Assembly: GCF_910594005.1 (NCBI RefSeq)
Contig: NC_057841.1
Location: forward strand, 9,781,001 to 9,845,000
DNA: 64,000 nucleotides
Reading direction: 5' to 3'
Origin: Cervus elaphus
Lineage: Eukaryota > Chordata > Mammalia > Artiodactyla > Cervidae
Shown here piece by piece: positions 11,815 through 23,450 of the stretch. The translations under genes were made by a program, and so were the position numbers. Position 1 is the first letter of the stretch. Each line of letters begins with the position of its first letter. The notes beneath the pieces were generated by a model. The model worked only from the letters and a program-made list of their open reading frames with translations, was not told where the DNA came from and made no database searches.

Positions 11815-12030
11815 TCTGTCCTCTTTGCTTCTTTCTCCCCTCATTCCTCCCTTGCTTCCTTCCTTTTTTCTTCCTTAAATGTTATTGACAAAATTAAGTA
11901 ATCTTCAGCAGGTAAGTCACTGTGTACCAATTCTGCTCTCTGCAATTTTAATTTCATTTAAGAAGTATCTATAATAGATCCCTCTCATTCACAAAGGTAG
12001 GGTGTGACTCATTCAAGGAAAAGAAAAAAA
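11815..12030 (+). repeat. Diverged local repeat, copy 2
   Basis: The partner of 10030-10245, about 1.79 kb downstream in the same orientation. It has TGTTATTGACA, CAGCAGGTAAGTCACT, AATTTCATTTAAGAAGT and GGGTGTGACTCATTCAAGG. Clearly related but with many substitutions and small indels. Confidence 0.5.
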
Positions 12031-13124
12031 AAAGCCACAAGAAGTTTAGAAAATATTTCCTTGAGATGTTTAGGCTTTATTTCTAATTTCTTTTAGAGAT
12101 GGTAGGCTCCACTTTCCACTTCCTCTCTTGTTACACAGTTGTGTGGCTTGTACACTAAAATTAGATTTTCCATCTCTATTCTCCAGCTTCTCTGGAATAT
12201 TAGGAGGAAAATCACATAGCTATTGGTTTATGTGAAATATGGAGTTACAAAACAATTAAGTTTCCTATAGAAGTTGCTTTTCTAAAGAAATGGCTTATCT
12301 TCCTGAATTTCTTTAACTCTTTAATTATGAAATATTTCATATATTCAAAAGAGTATTTAAAATACTTATTGATGTTTATTTTTTAAATACTTTAAAATAA
12401 CTGTTGTGTAGCTAACAGTCAGATTAATCAATACAACATAGCCAATGATTTTATTAACATTTCTTCCATTAGTAGTGAGGCTGAACATGGAGTTCTATAA
12501 TAACTGGCCTTTTATACATCCTTTTCTGGGAAATACCTAATGAAGAAATACTTGGGGCCTAGGTTCTAGTTGATATCCAAAGTTGCCTTCAACTCCTGAA
12601 CGAAATATTCCCATATCGTTTCTTTGAAATTTGAGCTTATGATTAAATCATAAATATGTGACCTTGAAAGAGGTATTCATCATGAGCATTTTAGCTAAAG
12701 TAGGATTTTCAAAATGATTAGCATTCTAAGAGTAAGGTGGGACACATATCAATTTATTGAGATGGAAGTATACATTTTGTGTATGTCATAATTTTACACA
12801 AGATTCAACTTTGTCCCATGATTCAAACTAAGACTTACATTGATTGCAAGTGAAAATAGCCAACCTTCTTGGTATCTATGTATGTTTTGTGAACATGCTG
12901 CTAATATTTTTAAAGCTTTATGTTTTCAAGACATTCATCATTCAGCCCGTACCCCCATGTGGCAGACATGATGGTAGACATGAGAAGGAGAGAAAAAAGA
13001 CTTCAGCATCCTCGAGACAAAGCTTAAAACCCTAGAGAAATTCAGATGAACAACAAATTTAAAAGAATAAAGAGTGTAAGTACTTTCTGTATAAAACCTG
13101 AAAAATAATCTGGCTATATCTAAA
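12031..13124. other. AT-rich non-coding interval
   Basis: Nothing recognised beyond AT-rich sequence. Confidence 0.4.
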
Positions 13125-13765
13125 TATAGTGATTCTTGTTATCCACTATTTTTCTATTCTATGAAGTCACCTTAAACACTGAATTAGTGAATATTGAACC
13201 ATTGCTCCTCAAGGGAAAAGAATTAGGTTTCCTTCAGCCTCTGGTCACAATATTTTTTGACAACGAATCAATTCAATACGTAACTTTGCTTTATGTGTGC
13301 TTCTGTTTAAAGACACCTTATTTAGTACTTATTGTTGATTCATGAACACTGAATTCTCGGACAGCAGAACAGTAATTCATGCCCAGAGGGAGCTTAAGTA
13401 ATCCAAATCCAAGTGTTTTCTCTCTAAGGTTCATCGTATTTTTCTTGTGGTTAGGAATCCTACACAACACTTCATTAGGACACTCATAGGCCATTTAAAA
13501 TCATGAAATCCCCAACAGAAACCACAAAAATGGGGGAAAAAAAACACTGGTATGAAAGACACCAAGAAAAGGACATGTACAGCATGAGCTGAAACGCGAA
13601 GTGGGAAAGGTCACATGGGACTACTCAAACCTTTCACCCCTCTGCACATGTCTGCAAAAATGATCTGAAAAGTGGCACACACATTGTTTGAGGTTAAAAT
13701 GCATTTTGTCAACAGGCAGATTGGTAAATAATCACTGAACCCATGAATAATGACAGTAACTGTAT
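13125..13765 (+). repeat. Old mammalian interspersed repeat, probably a DNA-transposon relic
   Basis: Blocks such as GTTATCCACTATTTTTCTAT, GAAGTCACCTTAAACACTG, AAAGACACCTTATTTAG and CACTGAACCCATGAATAAT recur in order in a mammal-wide medium-reiterated repeat that I recognise but cannot name securely. It has no coding content; the short frame at 13136-13345 is a by-product. Family assignment is uncertain. Confidence 0.4.
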
Positions 13766-13991
13766 TTTCATAGGTTTGAAGCACAAATGTGTCTTTATAT
13801 AAAAGTTTAACTCATAACAAGCTGCTTCCTAACTATTGGCCTGCATAGCTATGCCAAAAATATAGAAGTAGCAAAATTAATATCACCAGAGCAGTAAAAC
13901 CGGATTTATTTTCCTGGGCATAAAAGAACCGTTTAATGAACTGAGAGTCCTAGAACCCAACCTGCTATGAAGTTCAGAGGCAGAATGTCAT

Positions 13992-14187
13992 GAAAGTGAA
14001 AGTTGCTCAGTTGTGTCTGACTCTTTGTGACCCCATGGACTATAGAGTCCATGGAATTCTCCAGGCCAGAATACTGGAGTGGGTAGCCTTTCCCTTCTCC
14101 AGGGGATCTTCCCAACCCAGGGATCGAACCCAGGTCTCCCATGTTTCAGGCAGATTCTGTACCAGCTGAGCCACCAGGAGAGCCCAC
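13992..14187 (-). mobile_element. Bov-tA SINE
   Basis: A reversed SINE with tail block GTTGCTCAGTTGTGTCTGAC and head block CAGCTGAGCCACCAGGAGAG. The copy lacks about 20 bp of the usual middle (GACTATAGAGTCCATGG joins directly), a small internal deletion. Confidence 0.9.
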
Positions 14188-14364
14188 AAGGGAAGAATGT
14201 CACAAGATGAATTATTAAGTGAAAACGAGGAGGCTGTTTAATATCTACCATGATTGGTTATTCCAATGGGGGCTTTCAGGTGGAAGGGGATTAGTTAAAA
14301 CTGGTTATTTTATGCCATTTTATGAAGATGACTTACGTTTCTTTTCTGATGATCAGGGGCATTT

Positions 14365-14636
14365 AAGAAATAATGTTAAAGATCACCAGCCCAGGCTGGA
14401 TGCATGAGACAAGTGCTCGGGCCTGGTGCACTGGGAAGACCCAGAGGAATCGGGTGGAGAGGGAGGTGGGAGGGGGGATCAGGATAGGGAATACATGTTA
14501 CTCCATGGCTGATTAATGTCAATGCATGACAAAACCCACTTCAATATTGTAAAGTAATTAGCCTCCAACTAATAAAAATAAATGAAAAAAAAAAAAAAAA
14601 GACCAAAATAGAAAAAAAAAAAAGAAATAATGTTAA
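14365..14636 (+). mobile_element. Young L1 3' UTR insertion with 15-bp TSD
   Basis: Only the last ~220 bp of the same L1 subfamily as the 36 kb and 50 kb elements: CAGCCCAGGCTGGATGCATG to CCAACTAATAAAAATAAATG, then poly(A) with a short interruption. The 15-bp repeat AAGAAATAATGTTAA at 14365-14379 and 14622-14636 is a perfect TSD, so this is a severely 5'-truncated L1 insertion. Confidence 0.92.
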
Positions 14637-16358
14637 GTTCATGAATCAAGCTAGATTGAGTTTTGCTTACATAGCTTGAATGGTTTTGTCTGCTCAGGGA
14701 ATTCTCAAGTATAGTCTCCATTTTGTATTTTACTTTAAGAGGGGAGACAATGTGAAAAAAATCATATAATCAATGTGACAACTATTGATGGGAGAATGTT
14801 ATAATGGATAGCATTCTCTTATTGTTGTTTTGTGGGTGGAATTATCACTATCAGCCTTGAATTTCAGAGTCTGTTAGTCAAATGTCCAGACTCAGATGCA
14901 TTTTCTGTGTGTTTTCTTTGGCTTTCCAAATACTCTTCAAAGAACTAATTGATTTTAATTTTTTATCTTCTGTTACTTTAATCATTCATACTATTGTCCT
15001 ACTGTTGAAGTGTGGTCACAGAATTCCCACTTTAAAATAACACTATTGAATCCACAGCTATCATATGCATTTCTAACTTCTTGATAGAGTTGTCATGGCA
15101 CAGAATTGACTTACATTGAAAATTTGAGAAATAGATAAATATTTTGATCATCAAATGGTCCAAACTTGAGTCTATATTTGTCCATCATCACTTGAGAGCT
15201 AAGTCAAACTGAAACAGAATAAGGAAGTGATAATTTCTAGAAACTGTGTTATTATTATTCAATTTGAAGTTTTTGAAGCTTGCGAAGACTTGTGCTCAAA
15301 TGACAAAAAATAAAAACATACCACTCAATTATGGGTGCCATTTTTTTCTTTTCATCAGTATAAGAAGTGAGTTGAGATCAAGCAGAAAAGTTAATTTCAA
15401 AATATGTATATGTATTTTATTTTTGTTTTATTTGGAGATATGTGTGTACTTAGATGTTGTTACATACCTTATAAATTTTACATTCTGTTCTGTGGAAGAA
15501 AATTTACTGACTAGCACAGGATATGTGTTTGTTTTTAATTGCTTAATTATTTTCCCCCATCTTTCAGGTCATCAATACATAAATCAAGACTACAGTACTC
15601 ACTGTGTGATGCTGGCAATTTTTCCTAGTAGTCTACAACTGAACCTGTTTGTTATCTTCCACAATTATTTCTTAGTAGCTATGACTACAGATTATATGCA
15701 AGCACAGCAGTATTTAATATTATACATTATTTCAAAGATGATGTTCAATAATTAAAAAAATAGTATTTGCTAATTATCAATCTATCAGAGACATAACATG
15801 ACATACATTGAGGAATTTAAATTCTTGTAAGCCCAGTTGTAAGATCAGCTGGCAGGCATTCTGCCACAGAAATGAAAACTGAGATATTGCACTATGAAAT
15901 AGTGGGGTTGGCCCTAGGGAGCAAAGAGTTTTTGTTTGTACAGGAAAATTGCTTGGTGGTGACAGAGATTCATTAAATCTTTCATGAAATTTTGTATGAT
16001 TTCCCAAGAGATGTCTCCAGGGGTCGGAGAAGAATGGGGAACACAAACATAGCCCTTCTATTCTGCCTGGAAAGGAACAAAATTAATACAGGGGGATTGG
16101 AGCAGTGTCCCTTCCACTCATGAAAATAAATGCTTATATTTGGAGTTGTTTGTCGGTGAGACCATTTCATCTCCACCCACTTCTATTGCCCAGTTTCACA
16201 GGTGTCACTCTGTCATAGAAACTGATGTGGTCAATCATAACATTAACATAGTCTTTGGGTTCTTCTCATAACACTAACATGTACCTGATTAATGGAGGAA
16301 ATCAACAGTGTTGTGAGCACCTTCCTCAGTCCCACGCACCAGGTAATAGTCAAATGAT
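14637..16358. other. AT-rich non-coding interval
   Basis: No gene recognised. A 169-codon frame at 15246-15755 is AT-driven (Phe/Leu/Ile-rich) with no domain signature, and was rejected as a gene. Confidence 0.45.
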
Positions 16359-19300
16359 ATTTGGTAAAATATTGTTCATACTGTTCGTGGGGTTCTCAAG
16401 GCAAGCTTACTGAAGTGGTTTGCCACTCCCTTCTCTAGTGGACCACGGTATGAAAAGGCAAAAGATGGGACACTGAAAGATGAACTACCCAGGTCGGTAG
16501 GTGCCTAATATGCTACTGGAGATCAGTGGAGAAATAACTCCAGAAAGAATGAAGGGATGGAGCCAAAGCAAAAACAACACCCAGTTGTGGATGGGACTGA
16601 TGATAGAAGCAAGGTCTGAGGCTATAAAGCGCAATATTGCATAGGAACCTGGAATGTTAGGTCCATGAATCAAGGAAATTGGAAGTGGTCAAACAGGACA
16701 TGGCAAGAGTGAACATCGACATTCTAAGGATCAGCAAACTAATATGGACTAGGATGGGTTCATTTAACTCAGATGACCATTATATCTACTACTGTGGGCA
16801 GGAATCCCTTAGAAGAAATGGAGTAGCCATCATAGTCAATAAAAGAGTCCAAAATGCAGTACTTGGATGCAATCTCAAAAACGACAGAGTGATCTCTGTT
16901 TATTTCCAAGGCAAACCATTCAATATCACGGTAATCCAAATCTATGCCCTGACCAGAAATGCTGAAGAAGCTGAAGTTGAATGGTTCTGTGAAGACCTAC
17001 AAGACTTTCTAGGACTAACACCCCCAAAAGATGTCCTTTTCATTATAGGGGACTGGAATGCAAAAGTAGGAAGTCAAAAAACATCTGAAGTAACAGGCAA
17101 ATTTGGCCTTGGAGTACAGAATGAAGCAGGGCAAAGGCTGATAGAGTTCTGCCAAGAGACCGCACTGATCGCAGCAAACACCCTTTTCCAACAACACAAG
17201 GGAAGACTCTACACATGGACATCACCAGATGGTCAACACTGAAATCAGATTGATTATATTCTTTGCAGTCAAAGATGGAGAAGCTATATACAGTCAGCAA
17301 AAACAAGACTGGGAGCTGACTGTGACTCAGATCGTGAACTCCTTATTGCCAAATTCAGACTTAAATCAAAGAAAGTGGGGCAAATCACTAGACCATTGAG
17401 CTATGACCTAAATCAAATCCCTTATGACTATACAATGGAAGTGAGAAATAGATTTAAGGGACTAGATCTGATAGACAGAGTGCCTGATGAACTACAGACA
17501 GAGGTTCATGACATAGTACAGGAAACAGGAATCAAGACCATCCCCAAGAAAAAAGAAATGCAAAAAAGCAAAATGACTTGTCTGAGGAGGCCTTACAAAT
17601 AGCTGTGAAAATAAGAGAAGTGAAAAGCAAAGGAGAAGAGGAAAGATATTCCCATTCAAATGCCTAATTCCAAAGAACAGCAAGGAGAGATAAGAAAGAC
17701 TTCCTCAGTGATCAATACAAAGCAATAGAGGAAAAGAAAAGAATGGGAAAGACTAGAGATCTCTTCAAGGAAATTAGAGATACCAAGAGAACAGTTCATG
17801 CAAAGATGGGCTCGATAAAGGACAGAAATGGTATGGACCTAACAGAAGCAGAAGTTATTAAGAAGAGGTGGCAAGAATACTCAGAACTATACAAAAAAGA
17901 TCTTCATGACCCAGATAATCATGATGGTGTGATCACTCACCTAGAGCCAGACATCCTGGAATGTGAAGTCAGGTGGGCCTTAGGAAGCTAGTGGAGGTGA
18001 TGGAATTCCAGTTGAGCTATTTCAAATCCTGAAGGATGATGCTGTGAAAGTGCTGCACTCAGTACACCAGCAAATTTGGAAAACTCAGTAGTGGCCACAG
18101 GACTGGAAAAGGTCAGTTTTCATTCAAGTCCCAAGGAAAGGCAATGCCAAAGAATGCTAAAATTGCCGCACAATTGCACTCATCTCACACACTAGTAAAG
18201 TAATGCTCAAAATTCTCCAAGCCAGGCTTCAGTGAACCGTGAATTTCCAGATGTTCAAGCTGGTTTTAGAAAAGGCAGAGAAACCTGAGATCAAATTGCC
18301 AACATCTGCTGGATCATCAAAAAAGCAAGAGAGTTCCAGAAAAACATCTTTCTGCTTTATTGACTATGCCAAAGCCTTTTACTCTGTGGATCACAATAAC
18401 TGTGGAAAATTATGAAAGTGATGGGAATGCCAGACCCTTTACCTGCCTCTTGAGAAACCTGTATGCAGGTCAGGAAGCAACAGTTAGAACTGGACATAGA
18501 ACAACAGACTGGTTCCCAATAGAAAAAGGAGTATATCAAGGCTGTATATTGTCACCCTGCTTGTTTAAATTATATGCAGAGTACATTATGAGAAACGCTG
18601 GGTTGGAGGAAGCACAGCTGGAATCTAGATTGCTGGGAGAAATATCAATAACCTCAGATATGCAGATGACACCACCCTTATGGCAGAAAGTGAAGAAGAA
18701 CTAAAGGGCCTCTTGATGAAAGTGAAAGAGGAGAGTGGAAAAGTTGGCTTAAAGCTCAATATTCAGAAACCTAAGATCATGGCAAACGGTCCCATCACTC
18801 ATGGCAAATAGACGGGGAAACATTGGAAACAGTGGCTGACTTTATTTTTGGGGGCTCCAAAATCACTGCAGATTGTGATGGCAGCCATGAAATTAAAAGA
18901 CACTTACTCCTTGGAAGGAAAGTTATGACCAACCTAGACAACATATTAAAAAGCAGAGACATTACTTTGTCAACCAAGGTCCATCTAGTCAAGGCTATGG
19001 TTTTTCCAGTAGTCACGTATGGAAGTGAGAGTTGAACTGCAAAGAAAGCTGAGCGCTGAACAACTGATGCTTTTAAACTATGGTGTTGGAGAAAATACTC
19101 TTGAGAGTCCCTTGGACTGCAAGGAGATCCAACCAGTCCATCCTAAAGGAGATCAGTCCTGAGTGTTCATTGGAAGGACTGATGTTGAAGCTGAAACTCC
19201 AATAATTTGGATACCTGATGCGAGAGCTGACTCATTTGAAAAGACCCTGATGCTGGGAAAGATTGAGGGAAGGAGGAGAAGGGGACGACAGAGGATGACA

Positions 19301-19450
19301 TGGTTGGATGGCATCACCAACTCAATGGACATGGACTTGGGTAGACTCCGGCAGTTGGTGATGGACAAGGAGGCCTGTCTTACTGAGGTTCCTGGGGTTG
19401 CAAAGAGTTGGACCTGACTGAGCGACTGAACTGAACTGATTTGGTAAAAT
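16359..19450 (+). mobile_element. Near full-length BovB (RTE) LINE with 12-bp TSD
   Basis: The body (16371-19438, about 3.07 kb) is close to the ~3.2 kb I expect for a full BovB. It is bracketed by the 12-bp TSD ATTTGGTAAAAT at 16359-16370 and 19439-19450. It includes a 5' leader, an apurinic-endonuclease-like domain, an RT and the terminal GACTGAGCGACTGAACTGAA. Several stops and frameshifts make it inactive. It is the best internal reference for interpreting every other BovB fragment in the window. Confidence 0.93.
16679..19417 (+). pseudogene. BovB endonuclease-reverse transcriptase polyprotein, broken
   Basis: The RTE polyprotein nicks target DNA and reverse-transcribes the element at the nick. 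The N-terminal part, about 16679-17242, is endonuclease-like with the conserved-looking IIGDWNAKVGSQ. A TGA at about 17240 interrupts it, and the same frame resumes with NQIDYILCSQRW. The RT region around 18400-18700 retains FIPIE-type linkers, YQGCILSPCLFKLYAEYIM and the catalytic NLRYADD text at about 18640-18665, in shifted frames. The C-terminus (about 19163-19417) ends in the basic GRRRRGRQRMTWLDG segment. Frame breaks in nearly every domain show an old copy. Confidence 0.88.
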
Positions 19451-19483
19451 TTGAATATCCTTTAATGTACGCTTTTTGTAAGC

Positions 19484-19700
19484 GTAGGGCTTCTCTCATG
19501 GCTGAGAGGTAAAAAGTCTGCTTGCCAGTGCAGGAGATGTATTTTCAGTCCCTGGATTGGGAAGAACCCCTGGAAAAGGAAATGGCAACCCACTCCAGTA
19601 TTCTTGCCTGGGAAATACCATGGACAGAGGAGCCTGGCGGGCTACTGTCCATGAGGTTGCAAAAGAGTTGGACACGACTGAGTGATTAAGCAACAACAAT
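19484..19700 (+). mobile_element. Bov-tA SINE
   Basis: Head AGGGCTTCTCTCATGGCTGA, middle CCTGGAAAAGGAAATGGCAA, tail GAGTTGGACACGACTGAGTG plus a short CAACAACAA end. It lies 34 bp downstream of the BovB TSD. Confidence 0.92.
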
Positions 19701-21531
19701 GGGTTAACACAGATTGTAATTTAATAGTTGTTTGAAGGAGAGAAGCATAATATATAAAAACAGTTAGCAAGGACACTCATGTCTAATGGTGGAAAGGTAA
19801 CATAGAGCTTCCATGGGAAGGGAATTTGAAGAGACTCAGAACAATTAAAATGGAAATTCTTTCACTCAGAAATGCAATTTCTAAGAATTTATTTTTGAAT
19901 GTTGTTGAAGCATTCTTTAAAATAGTAAAGATTAGGAGTGGTATAAATATCTAAATATCTCATAAAAACTACTTAAGTGAATTATGATGCTTTGATAAAA
20001 TGCCATGCAGCTGCTAAATATTCTCAGCTTCATGCATATTCTCTCACAGAATTTCTAAAATATACTGATAACTAAACAAGTGAGACACAGATAATTATGT
20101 ACAGTTTGCTATCATTGTCAGTGTTAGTCACTCAGTTGTTTGCTATAATTTGTGAAAAATAACAGAAGTGTGTGTGTCCATGTATTTATACATATTCATA
20201 CAAATACATTTAGATTTGTGTATACAGTCAATACTTAAGATATCCAAGGTCCTTGGAAAGGTAACTGGTCAAATGTCTGTGGAAGGAGGTGAGAAGGAGA
20301 TTTCCTATCTAATTTTGTGCCACTAGAATGTATTATTTTATCAAAATAATTAAAATTTATTTTAAAATTATTGTAAGAGCACAAATACAAATTAAGCAAT
20401 GAAGTAAAGATTTTTCATGTACTTTTGTTGTATCAATTTTGTTGTTAAATGTATAGACATCGCTTCAGTGTTCACAGCTTTTTCTATTTGAAGCTTTCAG
20501 AAACTACCAGGACTTTGTACCATTAATTTGGAAAACTCAAATTCAGGAAGTTCATTGTTGAAAATAACAGAGGTAACTCAGTGGGTGAGATGTCCCTATA
20601 AATATATTTAAACACAACAAGCAATTAACTGAACATTTTGAATTGTTTAAGTAATGTTTGTCTGAATTTTAGCAGCTCATGATTCACAGCCCTTTTAAAA
20701 GATCTGTTTGTCTGAGTAAGTATGTTTAAAATTTTCCCTTAAATTACTATACACAACCAGTAATTTGTGATTTTTTTTAAAAAACTGACTCCCCTGAGTC
20801 ACACTGTCAAGCACCTCATGGTCACTTCAGTGGGGAGATTTCAAGTAGACTTGAGTACTGAAAAACCTTACTCTTTGTTCTGGAACAATAAAAAACATGT
20901 TTAATCAGAGTAGGATACAATTTAGATTATTCATGAAATTAATGTCACACGAAAAAGAGAAGGGGGAAAAAAGAAAACAATTCTCTATAAAAATAATTTC
21001 AGCTATTTAATGTAGAAGTGAAGATAGATTAGAAAAATCATCACAGGACTGCCAACACAAAAACAGATTCTGGTGAAAACCATCAACAGATACTAAAAGA
21101 CTGGAAGAGAGACAGTTGAAAAAGTTATTCAAGTGGGACCCAATTACCTACCAGGTTTTACTCATTAATAACAAAGGGAAACACTTACCTGTGCTTGGGG
21201 AGAGCCTGTGATCACCATGGTAACCAAGTGAGCGAACTCAGCATGGCCAACATTTTCCAGATGATAGACTTCTTTATGTACTACTTAAAAAGAGCAAACA
21301 ATCACCCAGTATTGTTGAGGAATCCCTGTTGGTTTGAAACCCAATCCTAAGAGACATAAACACATTCAGAACCCTGGAATAAAATTAACAATTTAGGAAG
21401 AACATGCCTTTTGAAATAAATTGTCAGGGAAAACATTGGGTGAATTTTGTAGATTAAGACTCACTAAATGGACAAACACAAAAACCAAATTCAGTGTACA
21501 AACTTTGATTATATCTTAGATCAAGTCAATG
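19701..21531. other. AT-rich non-coding interval
   Basis: No coding gene. The one item of note is the U1-like segment at 21181-21225. Confidence 0.45.
21181..21225 (+). ncRNA. Possible U1 snRNA 5'-end pseudogene
   Basis: Three U1 blocks occur in order with near-native spacing: ACTTACCTG (the 5' splice-site-pairing sequence, 21183-21191), GGGGAGA and TGATCAC. About 28 of 34 positions match the U1 5' end by eye. The similarity fades downstream, so this would be a decayed or truncated copy. Coincidence cannot be excluded because the segment is short. Confidence 0.3.
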
Positions 21532-21905
21532 TTCAGTTCAGTTCAGTCACTCACTCATGTCTGAATCTCGTGACCCCATGGACTGCAGCACTCCAGGCTT
21601 CCCTGCCCTTCATCGACTCAGACTCATGTGAGTCAAGTCGGTGATGCCATCCAACCATCTTATCCTCTGTCGTCACCTTCTCCTCCTGCTTTAATCTTTC
21701 CCAGCATCAGGGTCTTTGCCAATGAGTCGGTTCTTTGCATCAGGTGGCCAAAGTACTGGTGTTTTAACTTTAGCATCGGACTGATTTGCTTTAGGATTGA
21801 CTGGTTTGATCTCCTTGCAGTCCAAGGGATTCTCAATAGTCTTCTCCAACACCCCAGTTCAAAAGCATCAATTCTTTGGCACTCAGCTTTCTCATTTTTT
21901 TTTAA
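21532..21905 (-). mobile_element. BovB 3' fragment, inverted relative to the next element
   Basis: Reversed BovB tail GTTCAGTTCAGTCACTCACT through the polymerase C-terminus to AGCATCAATTCTTTGGCACT. It is head-to-head with the BovB at 21917-22755; both keep their own 3' terminus, so this is not a single twin-primed insertion. Confidence 0.88.
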
Positions 21906-21916
21906 TGGCTTTCTTA

Positions 21917-22755
21917 ACCTCCAAAATCTCTGCAGATGGTGATTGCAGCCATGAAATTAAAAGACACTTGCTCCTTGGAAGAAAAGTTACGACCAACCTA
22001 GACCGCATATTAAAAAGGAGAAAGTGAACTTGCTCAGTAGTGTCCAACTGTTTGCATCCCCGTGGATTGTAGCCTACCAGGCTCCTCAGTCCATGGAATT
22101 TTCCAAGCAAGAGTACTGGAGTGGGTTGCCATTTCCTTCTCCAGGGGATCTTCCAGACCCAGGGATCGAACCTGGGTCTCCCACATTGCAGGCAGACACT
22201 TTACCATCTGAGCCACCAGGGGAGCTGCCTATTAAAAAAAAAAAAAGAGAGAGAGAGACATTAAAAAGCAGAGACATTGCTTTGCTGACAAAGGTCCATC
22301 TAGTCAAAGCTATGGTTTTTCCAGTAGTCACGTATGGATGTGAGAGTTGGGATATAAAGAAAGCTGAGTGCCGAAGAATCGATGTTTTTGAACTGTTTTG
22401 TTGAAGAAGACTCTTGAGAGTCCCTTGGACTGCAAGGAGATCCAACCAGTCCATCCTAAATGAAATCAGTCCTGAATATTCATTGGAAGGACTGATGCGG
22501 AAGCTGAAACTCCAATATTTTGGCCACCTGATGTGAAGAATCGACTCATTGGAAAAGATGCTGATGTTGGGAAAGATTGAAGTTGGGAGGAGAAGGGGAC
22601 AACAGAGGATGAGGTGGTTGGATGGCATCACCGATGCAATGGACATGAGTTTGGGTAAACTCTGGGAGTTGGTGATGGGAAGCACTAGGGAAGCCTAGTG
22701 TGCTGCAGTCCTTGGGGTCGCAAAGAGTCAGACATGACTGAGAGACTGAACTGAA
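21917..22755 (+). mobile_element. BovB 3' portion interrupted by a SINE
   Basis: It begins at TCTCTGCAGATGGTGATTGC, is split by a Bov-tA at 22019-22228, resumes at about 22260 with ATTAAAAAGCAGAGACATTG and ends with the BovB terminus near 22755. ATTAAAAA text on both sides of the SINE is the duplicated target. Confidence 0.9.
22019..22228 (-). mobile_element. Bov-tA SINE nested in BovB
   Basis: A reversed Bov-tA inserted into the BovB at an A-rich site (TATTAAAAA). It is therefore younger than its host. The right flank was later extended to A13(GA)n. Confidence 0.92.
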
Positions 22756-22975
22756 CTAGACTGAGCTAATCTTCTGTGCCTTAATCTATATCCCAGGATG
22801 GTGATCTCTAGAGACTGTATCATTGAAATTCTTTGCTTTAAAATTTTTAAAAGCTGATTTGCATTCTAATATGAGGCACATTTACGTTATCCTTTCTGGA
22901 CAGCAGAGTCTTGACTGTAGTTACAATTGTGTTAGCTGAATTATGAGCAGAGTCATGTACTGAGTCCCAGGCTAA

Positions 22976-23188
22976 GTGCTGTGTGCTGAGTCCTTCAGTG
23001 TGTCCGACTCCCAGCGACCCCAGGGACTGCAGCTCACCAGGCTCCTCCCTCCATGGGATTCTCCAGGCAAGAATACTGGAGTGGGTTGCCCTGCCCTCCT
23101 CCAGGGAATCTTCCCAACCCAGTGATCAGATCCAAGTCTTCCACATTGCAGGCAGATTCTTTGCCTTCTGAACCACCAGGGAGACCCT
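22976..23188 (-). mobile_element. Bov-tA SINE
   Basis: Reversed SINE: tail TGCTGAGTCCTTCAGTGTGT on the left, head TTCTGAACCACCAGGGAGAC on the right. Complete. Confidence 0.9.
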
Positions 23189-23238
23189 AATTCACTAATA
23201 GTAGGTGTTCATATAAGACAAGAGCTAAAGATATTCTG

Positions 23239-23450
23239 TGGGCTTTCTTGGTGGCTCAGTGGTAGAGAATCTATCTGCCAGTGCAGGAGACGCAGTTTCC
23301 CTCCTTGGGTTGGGAAGATCCCCTGGAGAAGGAAATGGCAACCCACTCCATTTTGCCTGGGAAATCCCATGGAGAGAGGGGAGCCTCACAGGCTCCAGTC
23401 GATGGGGTCACAGAAGAGTCAGACACAACTTAGTGACAAAAGAACATCAA
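23239..23450 (+). mobile_element. Bov-tA SINE
   Basis: Head GGGCTTTCTTGGTGGCTCAG to tail GAGTCAGACACAACTTAGTG. It lies about 50 bp from the oppositely oriented SINE at 22976-23188, so the two could pair as an inverted repeat in RNA. Confidence 0.9.

Noticed and set aside
15246..15755. 169-codon open frame on the plus strand
   Set aside because: AT-rich, dominated by Phe/Leu/Ile/Tyr, no motif or codon signal, no supporting context; expected by chance in such composition.
21532..22755. Single twin-primed BovB explanation for the inverted pair
   Set aside because: Both halves contain the BovB 3' terminus and overlap in BovB coordinates, which twin priming does not produce; two insertions are more likely.
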